Shown: piece after piece, positions 26,753 to 32,983 of the stretch
Position numbering within the stretch: position 1 is the first letter of the stretch
How the letters are laid out: the number at the start of each line of letters is the position of its first letter
NCBI GenBank assembly: GCA_964482395.1
Contig: CAYZXK010000128.1
Location: 1-32,983 of the forward strand
From: CAYZXK01 sp964482395
GTDB taxonomy: Bacteria; Planctomycetota; Phycisphaerae; UBA1845; Fen-1342
Reading direction: 5' to 3'
DNA: 32,983 nt
Notes under the pieces: generated by a model
Told to the model about the DNA's origin: nothing
Seen by the model: only the letters and a program-made list of their open reading frames with translations
Database searches by the model: none
Made by a program: the position numbers and the translations under genes

Positions 26753-26769
26753 GGACAGTGCCTCTCCGT

Positions 26770-28140
26770 TCAATGACTTCGGATGATCACAGTATCGTCA
26801 TCCACCGGCCAGGCAAAGCCCAGCGCGGTCAGGTCGCGATGGTAGAGCACCTGGGCGAGCGAACCTCGCATCTCGATGATCCATTCGTACCGCCGGGCCA
26901 GCTTGGTATGGTCCCCATAGCCCACGATTTCCACGTGGAACTGCAAGGCCCGGGTGGTGATCCGATCTGCCAGATTCTGGTAGGTCGCTTCGTCCATGGC
27001 CCCGGCCTTCACTGGCCAGTCCGGCTCGGTGAGGGTTTCGCCGTCCAGCTCCGACCGCAACGCGACGATCCGCTGGGCCACGTCCTCCGGCATGTCGTCC
27101 AGGGCCATCAGAACCCGCAGCGGAGCCGCGTTGATGTTGACCAGCCCTTCGACCACCTGGGTCCGGCCCTTGCTACCGGTCGGCTGCCCGCTCGGTCCGC
27201 CCGGCCCGGGCTGCATTGATTGTTGCCGCTCGGTCTTGCCCCCTTCCTCGAGCCCTTCTTCCTGGCCGGCCGGCTGCTGCGGGCCCGAGCGGCTGCCCTC
27301 GGTTCCACTCTGAGTAGTTACCCGCGGCTCACGCGACCACACCGTTACGTAGGGCGCTATCCCGTGGTTCAGTATTCCGTCGGCGTTGTCGTAGTACGGG
27401 AATGACCCAGCCCCATCGTCTTCGTTGGCGTCCAGCAGTCCGTTGCGGTTGGTGTCCTCGCCATAGAGCATTGCCGCCGTCCAGCCCTTCACCAGCAGGA
27501 TTTCCTCCAGCGTGTCCAGCGGGCCGTTCTTGGCGTTGTAGCCCGGTTCCAGGTTGTTGTAGTACTCGTTCTCCCCCCCTCCGGGCCGCGGGGTCTGGTC
27601 CTCATCCAGCCAATCCAGCAACCCGGCGATCAGCTCGGAGGCGTTTTCCACTTGCAGCTCCAGCAGCAGCGGCGTGAGCAGGGCGGTAATTTCGCTCTCG
27701 CTGGCCGCATTCAGATTCAGCTTTCCGGCCTCCGGCGTTACCCCGAAACGCATGGTCTGCGGCAAACCGTCCAGGTTCTGGGCCACTACGCTGTAGCGCC
27801 AGGCCGCCGGCGGGTTGCTGCTGGCTAGGATTTCCTTCCGCGAGCCCATCTTCCGCACCGGATCCTCCGACCGGTCATAGCTTTCCGCCCACACCAGGGC
27901 GTGCCGGAAGCGTTCCGGCAGGTCGAACCAGGCGGTCGGGTCATTGGGCGAAGCCCGCAGGACAGTTATCACTTCCTCCAAACCCGACTCGGCCGCCAGG
28001 CGGGCTTGCTGCGCATCGCGCTGGGCCTGTATCCCCGCCAGTTCCGAGCGGACGAAGAACATGAACCCCGCCATCGTGACCGCCAGCAGTCCCACCAGTA
28101 CCAGCACCACCGGCAAGATGAACGCGGGGCGCCCGGTCAT
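26770..28140 (-). CDS. gspK: Type II secretion minor pseudopilin GspK
   Basis: 456 residues. GspK sits at the tip of the pseudopilus with GspI and GspJ. A prepilin-like N-terminus (MTGRPA^FILPVVLVLVGLLA) lacks Glu at +5, as is usual for GspK, and has Ala at -1. The large globular domain contains two NxNxA elements typical of the family (KLNLNAASESEI at 140-151, and VNINAAPLRVL). An EF-hand or dockerin-like loop, DTNRNGLLDANE (229-240), lies inside it, followed by acidic DDGAGS; known GspK proteins bind calcium in this region. A Gln/Gly/Pro-rich segment separates the middle from the C-terminal part. ATG 28140 is preferred over the in-frame start at 28200 because it puts the prepilin helix at the N-terminus; it lies 7 nt after the gspJ stop. 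Confidence 0.92.
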   Translation of the reverse strand: MTGRPAFILPVVLVLVGLLAVTMAGFMFFVRSELAGIQAQRDAQQARLAAESGLEEVITVLRASPNDPTAWFDLPERFRHALVWAESYDRSEDPVRKMGSRKEILASSNPPAAWRYSVVAQNLDGLPQTMRFGVTPEAGKLNLNAASESEITALLTPLLLELQVENASELIAGLLDWLDEDQTPRPGGGENEYYNNLEPGYNAKNGPLDTLEEILLVKGWTAAMLYGEDTNRNGLLDANEDDGAGSFPYYDNADGILNHGIAPYVTVWSREPRVTTQSGTEGSRSGPQQPAGQEEGLEEGGKTERQQSMQPGPGGPSGQPTGSKGRTQVVEGLVNINAAPLRVLMALDDMPEDVAQRIVALRSELDGETLTEPDWPVKAGAMDEATYQNLADRITTRALQFHVEIVGYGDHTKLARRYEWIIEMRGSLAQVLYHRDLTALGFAWPVDDDTVIIRSH

Positions 28141-28147
28141 GATCCTG

Positions 28148-29029
28148 CTACTCCTCACGCTCGCCCGGCCCCTCTCCGGCTTCCCCCTCGGCCGGTACAT
28201 TGAACTGGTACAGCTCTTCGACCTCCTCGCCCAGCCGTTTCATTCGGCTGCCGAACATCTGGTCGGCGGCCGGCAGGCGCACGATGGTGCTGAACCGATT
28301 GAAGTCGGGCACATCCGGCCCCAGCGGGTACTGATCAATCGGGTAGGCCTGCAAGTCCTGGTCTTCCAGTTCGGCCCGGGTGATCGAATTGAACCCGACC
28401 GTGATCTGGACCAGGTGGGGCAACGGGTTGCCCTCGGTAACCTGCCAGCGGGTGGTCCACTCCACCCCGTCGAAATAGCGGAATTCCAGGTAGCCCAGTT
28501 CGGGCGACCACAGGTCGTGTCGCAGGTACAGCAGATCTTCGCCGTCGGCAACTTCTTCCTCTCGGATGGTGGGGTCGATGGCCCGCCGCTCGGTGCGCAC
28601 AATGCCCCCCACCAGCGGTTCCCCGCCTTCGGCGGTCTGGTCCGGATCGACCCATAATTCGTAGGTGATTTCACGCAGGTCGTGCCGCGGGGCCGGGTGC
28701 TCTTCCGACTCCCGGTAGAACGCGTACGACTCGTCGGGTGGCAGCGGGGCGGTCAGGAACCTGATCCGCCGGCGGTCGCCGACGAAATGCTCGACCGGAA
28801 AACTGATCTGCTCCAGTCCGACCGAGCCGCGCAGCTCGTCGGCCATCCGGCCCAGGATCTGTTGGACAAGCTGGGTGCGGTCCGCGGCCAGGACGGCCTG
28901 ATCTCGCACCGTCAGCGTCTGCCAGAAGAAAGTCAGCAGGGCTCCCAGCAGCATCGCGATCAGAGCGATCGAGATGACGACCTCCAGCAGCGTCAGAGCG
29001 CGAGCCGCCCGGCGAGCTAGCTGGCTCAT
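28148..29029 (-). CDS. gspJ: Type II secretion minor pseudopilin GspJ
   Basis: 293 residues. The prepilin signal is short and basic (MSQLARRAARA), cleaved before LTLLEVVISIALIAMLLG; Glu is at +5 and the residue before the cut is Ala instead of Gly. The globular domain fits GspJ: QILGRMADELRGSVGLE after the helix, then beta strands including ITYELWVDPDQT and LGYLEFRYFDGVEW, the last being the typical GspJ pattern of a strand reporting a computed or real value. It ends with an acidic tail. The ATG overlaps the gspI stop (ATGA). It is expected to form the tip complex with GspI and GspK. Identity as GspJ rather than GspI follows from position, length and the FRYFDG strand. Confidence 0.87.
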   Translation of the reverse strand: MSQLARRAARALTLLEVVISIALIAMLLGALLTFFWQTLTVRDQAVLAADRTQLVQQILGRMADELRGSVGLEQISFPVEHFVGDRRRIRFLTAPLPPDESYAFYRESEEHPAPRHDLREITYELWVDPDQTAEGGEPLVGGIVRTERRAIDPTIREEEVADGEDLLYLRHDLWSPELGYLEFRYFDGVEWTTRWQVTEGNPLPHLVQITVGFNSITRAELEDQDLQAYPIDQYPLGPDVPDFNRFSTIVRLPAADQMFGSRMKRLGEEVEELYQFNVPAEGEAGEGPGEREE

Positions 29030-30063
29030 GGTCCCGCTCCCTGCTGGCGTTCATATTCGTCCCGCAGTCGCATCAGATCTTCCAGCGTGTATTCGCCATT
29101 CGGACCTGAGCCGCCCCCGATCTGGATTCCGCCGCCTGCCGGCGGCGGGGGTGGCTGCCCCTGATCGCCGCCGCGTCTGCCTTGACCGTGCGGCGGCCGG
29201 ACCGACGGTCCAGCCCCGCCGCCGGGGGGCTGGGTGCGTCCCCCGCCGCGCGGGGGTCGCGACATGCCGCCCGCTGTGGGCCCGCCCCGTCTGGGCGGCG
29301 CGGCCCCGGCGCCTGGGATCGGGCTCTGCGGTCCTGCTCCTGCCGCCCCGGCTGCTTGCCGAATCGCTTCGCCCAAGTCCTGGCCCGCCGGCCCGCCCAA
29401 CGGCGCACCTTCGCCGAGTTGATCGCCTGCCAGCCCCGTCAGGTTCACGGGCATTCCGCCGGCCGCCAACTGCTCGAGCAGGGGGGCCAGCAGCGGCATC
29501 AGCTCCATGATGGTGTCCAAGTCGAGCAGGGCCACCAGTTGGTGCAAGTCGACCGCCCGCGGGTCGAAGTCGGGGATCGGCACCGCCTGGCGGAGCAGCT
29601 CGGCTGCCTGTTCGTCCAATCCGGCCTCTTCCACCAGGTCCACGGTCGCCGGCTTGGCTTTGATCAGGGCCAGCTCTCGGACCGGGATCGCTCCCTCAAT
29701 GTTTTCCGGTCGATCCGGGTCCGGCTGATACAGCACCTGGATGGTGATCAGCCGCAACTCGTCTTCGCTCTCCCGTTCCAGCGGCTGGTGATGCACCCGC
29801 CAGAAGTATCCCGGGTAGTCCTTGCCGAACTCGTCCTCCAGGTCCTCAGCTTCATCCATCCGCCGCTGCATCTGGGGGTCGAGTTGGACCAGGGCCAAAA
29901 TCCGATCTGCCAGCAGTGAGGCCCGAAGCTGCTCCTCGGCCCAACTGGTCATATGCAGGCCGCCGGCCAGTTGGGCGCTGAGCAGTCCAATCGCGGTCAC
30001 CAGAACCGCCAGAGCCACCACCACTTCAAGCAGCAGCGCTGCCGGCCGATCGGAGCGCCTCAT
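29026..30063 (-). CDS. gspI: Type II secretion minor pseudopilin GspI-like, with long Pro/Gly-rich tail
   Basis: 345 residues. A short leader (MRRSDRPA) precedes ALLLEVVVALAVLVTAIGLL, with Glu at +5 and Ala at -1. The EVVVALAVL helix followed by LRASLLADRILALVQLDPQM is the usual GspI pattern. A GspI globular part reaches about residue 150 (YPGYFWRVHHQPLE, RLITIQVLYQPD). GspI is normally about 120-130 residues, so the remaining ~190 are extra: a Leu-rich helical section (about 165-225), then a Gly/Pro/Arg-rich low-complexity stretch, and a final charged helix (EYTLEDLMRLRDEYERQQ). ATG 30063 overlaps the gspH stop (ATGA); the frame is open upstream to 30150 but that adds only Arg/Gly-rich sequence. 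The function of the tail is unknown. Confidence 0.82.
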   Translation of the reverse strand: MRRSDRPAALLLEVVVALAVLVTAIGLLSAQLAGGLHMTSWAEEQLRASLLADRILALVQLDPQMQRRMDEAEDLEDEFGKDYPGYFWRVHHQPLERESEDELRLITIQVLYQPDPDRPENIEGAIPVRELALIKAKPATVDLVEEAGLDEQAAELLRQAVPIPDFDPRAVDLHQLVALLDLDTIMELMPLLAPLLEQLAAGGMPVNLTGLAGDQLGEGAPLGGPAGQDLGEAIRQAAGAAGAGPQSPIPGAGAAPPRRGGPTAGGMSRPPRGGGRTQPPGGGAGPSVRPPHGQGRRGGDQGQPPPPPAGGGIQIGGGSGPNGEYTLEDLMRLRDEYERQQGAGP

Positions 30064-30857
30064 TCGTGGTCCTCCGGGACGTACTCCGGCTCCTTCTCTT
30101 CGGCCACCGGCTCCGGCCGGCGTACCTGGTCGGCGGGGAGCGCTTCCCACGCCTCGCTGCTCACCCGGCCCAGCCGACCGTCAAGCGTCACCAGCAACCC
30201 GCGACCGCGCCCGTCCCGCAGCACCCAGCGCATCGAGTTGCACTGCCCATCCGGATCAAACTTGATCTCCACCGGTTCCTCCAGCTCCTCCACCGGCACC
30301 AGGTTGATCTCCATCTCCGGGAACTCGAGCTTGTCGTCGATGATGCGAATGGGCGGCGGCCCCTCGGGCAGAACTTGAATGTCGCTGACCCAAACATCTT
30401 TCAGCAACAGGTCCGTACGGGCCCACCCCTCAGGTGGGGTGATGTACAGATGCGGGGCCTTGATCGGGTCAGCCTGGCGCCGCACTCGCAGACTGCCGTC
30501 CGGCCGGATCAAGATCCGGTAGCGGCAGGTCTGATTCATGGCCTCCGCCCGACACATGGCCACCAGCGACCGGATCCGTTGGGCGGACTGCTGGAGATGC
30601 TCGGCCCGGGCTGCGGCGCTAAAGTCCGGCCAGGTCAGGGCCGCCAGCACGCCCAGCAGTACAACCACCATGAGCACTTCTACCAGCGTGAACCCCGGGT
30701 CGCCCCAGCCACCCCTGCGCTGGGCGGTTGCCCACGCCGGGGGGCTCCAGGGCTCCGATCCTGAGGTGCGGCCCGGGCTCGACTGGAGGGCGTCCCCACC
30801 GCCGGTCACCCTGCGGGCCTCGGCGGATCCTCCGTCCGGTGTCCAAAGCTCGATCAT
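30060..30857 (-). CDS. gspH: Type II secretion minor pseudopilin GspH-like
   Basis: 265 residues with a class III prepilin motif GDPG^FTLVEVLMVVVLLGVLAAL (cleavage after Gly55, Glu60 at +5), the only pseudopilin in this operon with the canonical Gly. After the helix, SAQRIRSLVAMCRAEAMNQTCRYRILIRPDGSLRV follows the GspH/FimT pattern (helix, then strand with RV..DG). Beta strands continue to WVLRDGRGRGLLVTLDGRLG, again typical of GspH, and the C-terminus is Glu/Pro-rich. The pre-cleavage leader would be 54 residues from ATG 30857, far longer than usual and without a clear ribosome-binding site. A GTG at 30809 is an alternative start, still with a long leader. The gap to gspG is 69 nt. Confidence 0.85.
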   Translation of the reverse strand: MIELWTPDGGSAEARRVTGGGDALQSSPGRTSGSEPWSPPAWATAQRRGGWGDPGFTLVEVLMVVVLLGVLAALTWPDFSAAARAEHLQQSAQRIRSLVAMCRAEAMNQTCRYRILIRPDGSLRVRRQADPIKAPHLYITPPEGWARTDLLLKDVWVSDIQVLPEGPPPIRIIDDKLEFPEMEINLVPVEELEEPVEIKFDPDGQCNSMRWVLRDGRGRGLLVTLDGRLGRVSSEAWEALPADQVRRPEPVAEEKEPEYVPEDHE

Positions 30858-30926
30858 GCCAACACGCCCGCGGCTGCCCGCATCGCGCCCTCCTACCCAC
30901 CGCTCGCTTCCTGACCGTCGGCCGGG

Positions 30927-31379
30927 CTACGTCTTCTCCCAGTTGCAAATATCGTCTTCGGTACCCTCCTGGCCGTCGGGCCCCGCACTCGAAAGGTCGT
31001 AGGTCGTCTCGTTGACGTTTCCGGGGCAGACATAGATGTAGTCGCGGCCCCAGGGATCTTTCAGATCCTTGGGTTTCACGTATGGACCGGCCCACTTCTT
31101 GGCCTGGGCTTCATCATCCGGCGGCTCCAGCAGTTGCTGCAAACCTCCCTCGTCCGAGAGCGGATAATGCCCCATGTGCAGCTTGTACAGGTCCAGGGCG
31201 TTGCTGAACCCGGAGTTGACCACCGACTGGGTGATGTCCCGCTCCGCCTTCTGGCGGGTCCCGAACAGATTCGGCACTACGAAGGCCGCCAGCAGCCCCA
31301 GGATTACCACCACCATCAGGACTTCCAGCAGCGTAAAGGCCCGGTCCTCCAGCTTACGCTTACGCCTGTTTGTGTTCAT
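30927..31379 (-). CDS. gspG: Type II secretion major pseudopilin GspG
   Basis: 150 residues. The leader (MNTNRRKRKLEDRA) is cut before FTLLEVLMVVVILGLLAAFVVP; Glu is at +5 and Ala at -1. The body closely follows GspG: NALDLYKLHMGHYPLSDEGGL, LKDPWGRDYIYVCPG, and the calcium-binding loop GPDGQEGTEDDICNW (134-147). Two cysteines (118 and 145) could form a disulfide near that loop. GspG polymerises into the pseudopilus that pushes substrates through the secretin. The ATG has GGAG seven bases upstream. The gene lies 42 nt downstream of gspF and is first in the run of five pseudopilin genes. Confidence 0.95.
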   Translation of the reverse strand: MNTNRRKRKLEDRAFTLLEVLMVVVILGLLAAFVVPNLFGTRQKAERDITQSVVNSGFSNALDLYKLHMGHYPLSDEGGLQQLLEPPDDEAQAKKWAGPYVKPKDLKDPWGRDYIYVCPGNVNETTYDLSSAGPDGQEGTEDDICNWEKT

Positions 31380-31421
31380 TGCGATCTCCGCTCAACTCGG
31401 TTCTTGCCAAATCCTACCGGC

Positions 31422-32636
31422 CTACCTCAGGCTGGTGGTTGCGATCCGCAGGATCGGCACCAGCAGGGCGATTGCGATGAAGGCGATCACCGCGCCCATG
31501 AACATCAGCAGCAGGGGCTCGAGCATCCGCATGGCGAAGTCAATCTGCCGGGCGGTCCGCTCCTCCTGCGTGTTGGCGATTTCCATCAGCACTTTGTCCA
31601 GGGTATTGCTCTCCTCGGCCACCGCGATCATGTCCACGATCGCCGGCGGAAAAACCCGGCAGCTAGCCAGCGGCCGGGCCAGCGACTCCCCCGCCCGCAC
31701 GCTCTCGGCCGCCTGATCTATCGCCTCTGCCAGCACCGTGTTCCCGGTCGAATCCTTGGAAATCTTCAGCGATTGCAGGATGGGAATCCCGTTCGCCAGC
31801 ATGGTACCCAATACCCGGCAAAAACGACAGATCGCCACCATGGTGTAGATCTTGCCGAAGCCGATCAGCCGCAGTTGCAGCCGCGACCAGTGCGATTGGC
31901 CCAGTCGGCTGCGGAAATAGCTGACCAGCACGATTATCAGCAGCCCCACTCCGCCCAGCAGCCACAGCCCATGCTCTTTCATCACGTCGCTGACCGCGAA
32001 GACCACCCGGGTCGGCACCGGCAGCACCTGCCCTTGCAGCACGTTGCGGATTCTGGGCACTACGAAGGCCATGATGAACGACACCGCCCCGATGGCCCCC
32101 ACCAGCAGCACGCTGGGGTAGATCAGGGCGCCGATGAACTTGTTCTTCAGCGCGTCCTGCCGGGCGACGAATTCCGACAGCCGGGCCAGCACGTCTTCCA
32201 GAAACCCGCCTTTCTCGCCCGCCCGGACCATCGAGGCATGCAGTTCCGGGAAAGTGTGCGGGTACTTGCGCATGGCCTCAGCCAGAGCCTCCCCGCCGGC
32301 TACGTCATCCCGCAGCTCCCGCAGCACCTGCCCCAGGGCCGCCGAGCTGGATTGCTTGGCCAGCACCTCCAGGGCTCGCAGAATCGGCACTCCCGCCCGC
32401 AGCAGGTCGGACAACTGTTCGTACATCTGCCCGACTTTCGACAGGTTCACCCGCCTGCCGCGACCCGCCAGCAGCGACCGCGACCCGACCTGCTCCTCTT
32501 CGACCTCGATCGGCAGCAGCGAGCGCTCATCCAGGATGCGGGCCGCCGCCAGCGAGCTGTCGGCGATCAGTGTTCCGCAGACTTGCTCCCCAGCCGCGTT
32601 TCGAGCTTTGTAAGAGAAGGTCGGCATTCCACTCAC
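31422..32636 (-). CDS. gspF: Type II secretion / type IV pilus inner-membrane platform protein GspF
   Basis: 404 residues, the standard GspF/PilC length. It begins MPTFSYKARNAAGEQV (family start) and has two T2SSF domains: the first about 72-195 (LSDLLRAGVPILRALEVLAK, ending FIGALIYPSVLLVGAIGAV), the second about 272-400 (CRVLGTMLANGIPILQSLKIS, GESLARPL, MIAVAEESNTLDKVL). Three membrane segments lie near 168-192, 220-243 and 375-398. GspF couples the cytoplasmic ATPase to pseudopilus assembly. Two starts are close together: GTG 32636, with GGCGGA upstream, and ATG 32627 three codons later. GspF normally follows gspE, but no gspE is found in the remaining 347 nt upstream. It is the first secretion gene of the operon as far as visible. 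Confidence 0.94.
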   Translation of the reverse strand: MSGMPTFSYKARNAAGEQVCGTLIADSSLAAARILDERSLLPIEVEEEQVGSRSLLAGRGRRVNLSKVGQMYEQLSDLLRAGVPILRALEVLAKQSSSAALGQVLRELRDDVAGGEALAEAMRKYPHTFPELHASMVRAGEKGGFLEDVLARLSEFVARQDALKNKFIGALIYPSVLLVGAIGAVSFIMAFVVPRIRNVLQGQVLPVPTRVVFAVSDVMKEHGLWLLGGVGLLIIVLVSYFRSRLGQSHWSRLQLRLIGFGKIYTMVAICRFCRVLGTMLANGIPILQSLKISKDSTGNTVLAEAIDQAAESVRAGESLARPLASCRVFPPAIVDMIAVAEESNTLDKVLMEIANTQEERTARQIDFAMRMLEPLLLMFMGAVIAFIAIALLVPILRIATTSLR

Positions 32637-32833
32637 TCATCCGCCCGGCCGGGCCGATCGCCCCGGCGGCTAGGTCCGGAAACCGGACCGACCCGGGCCG
32701 CAATCCCCGGCGAGGGTCGACTGGCAGGAGCGCAACGGGCCCTCCTGCCAATGCTTATATACCCGATCCAGCCGCAGGAGATGCGAGTCTCGCCGCCCAC
32801 CAGAGCATCATCGACCGTCCCGCTCGGTGCAGC

Positions 32834-32863
32834 TTGTGATTCCGTTCTCCGCAGCTACATTAT
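32834..32863 (+). promoter_or_regulatory. Possible divergent promoter facing right
   Basis: TTGTGA (32834-32839) and CATTAT (32858-32863) are separated by 18 bases, or TACATT (32856-32861) by 16. It partly overlaps the AT-rich patch that holds the leftward candidate and would transcribe out of the window. Weak support. Confidence 0.25.
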
Positions 32864-32864
32864 C

Positions 32865-32893
32865 ATTATGGCGGCAAAACCGCGTCGTGAGAA
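32865..32893 (-). promoter_or_regulatory. Possible promoter of the gspF-to-mreD operon
   Basis: On the - strand TTCTCA (32893-32888; four of six match -35) is followed by 17 bases and CATAAT (32870-32865; five of six match -10). It lies in the AT-richest patch upstream of gspF and would give a leader of about 220 nt. No other equally good site was seen before gspF. Weak support. Confidence 0.33.
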
Positions 32894-32983
32894 GCAGTAG
32901 GTTTATCGGACCTGGACCATGACCCGCCCCGACTGCGGCCCCCATCCCGAACAGCACAGCCAGCCGGGGCCCGGTCACCCGCC

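Larger units (their letters stand above)
32637..32983. other. Region upstream of the secretion operon, no clear gene
   Basis: 347 nt. On the - strand every frame meets a stop soon and none reads like the end of gspE. On the + strand there is a 10-codon frame ending at 32900, and an ATG at 32919 whose frame (MTRPDCGPHPEQ…) stays open to the window edge. That could be the start of a divergent gene, but it is Pro/His-rich and has no clear ribosome-binding site, so I do not call it. An AT-richer patch at about 32830-32893 holds the putative promoters listed separately. Confidence 0.5.

Noticed and set aside
31134..32900. 588-codon open frame on the + strand opposite gspG and gspF
   Set aside because: Antisense shadow of well-supported pseudopilin and GspF genes; the translation is His/Gln-rich and shows no recognisable domain.
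32868..32900. Ten-codon frame MAAKPRREKQ on the + strand as a small gene
   Set aside because: No ribosome-binding site is visible and nothing beyond the short open frame supports it.

Overview
This window looks like a chromosomal segment of a high-GC bacterium of the phylum Planctomycetota, probably near Phycisphaerae or Pirellulales. The phylum call is an inference. It rests on the long form of ribosomal protein L28, Pro/Thr/Gln-rich linkers in exported proteins, and a secretion operon built around an enormous secretin. I saw no rRNA, tRNA, CRISPR array, transposase or phage gene.

Left part (1-10260), mostly + strand housekeeping genes: the 3' end of gyrB, an NAD(P)HX epimerase (nnrE), recA, and an exported HtrA/DegP-like serine protease. 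Next comes rpmB on the - strand with a good sigma70-type promoter, then a tightly packed Xaa-Pro peptidase / accB / accC cluster (peptide turnover plus the first step of fatty-acid synthesis). After that are a D-2-hydroxyacid dehydrogenase (SerA-like) that lacks two of three catalytic residues, and an exported cyclophilin with an N-terminal beta-rich domain.

Right part (10297-32636), all - strand: one long type II secretion / type IV pilus-like operon. In transcription order it has gspF, the pseudopilins gspG, gspH, gspI, gspJ and gspK, a PilM-PilN fusion (GspL-like), a PilO-PilP/GspC-HR fusion (GspM-like), then a 12.4-kb gene for a secretin of about 4,130 residues, a small lipoprotein whose gene overlaps the secretin gene, and an MreD-like membrane protein. 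Genes overlap by ATGA or are separated by short gaps, except for a 164-nt leader before the secretin start I prefer. No gspE ATPase or prepilin peptidase gene is visible, so these must lie elsewhere.

The most striking object is the giant secretin. A normal GspD/PilQ has about four periplasmic N domains and 600-800 residues. This one has a signal peptide, an N0-like domain and, counted by eye, about 36-37 degenerate copies of the NolW/N1-type domain in two arrays, followed by one complete C-terminal secretin beta-barrel. The arrays are separated by a long Pro/Gly-rich linker that contains a signal-peptide-like stretch, as if two exported repeat proteins had been fused. If the N domains stack as rings, the channel could be several times longer than a usual periplasm is wide. 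That would fit the enlarged, invaginated periplasm of planctomycetes. The inner-membrane platform keeps pilM-N-O-P-Q order, compressed into three genes, so this appears to be a T2SS/T4P hybrid machine adapted to span an unusual cell envelope.
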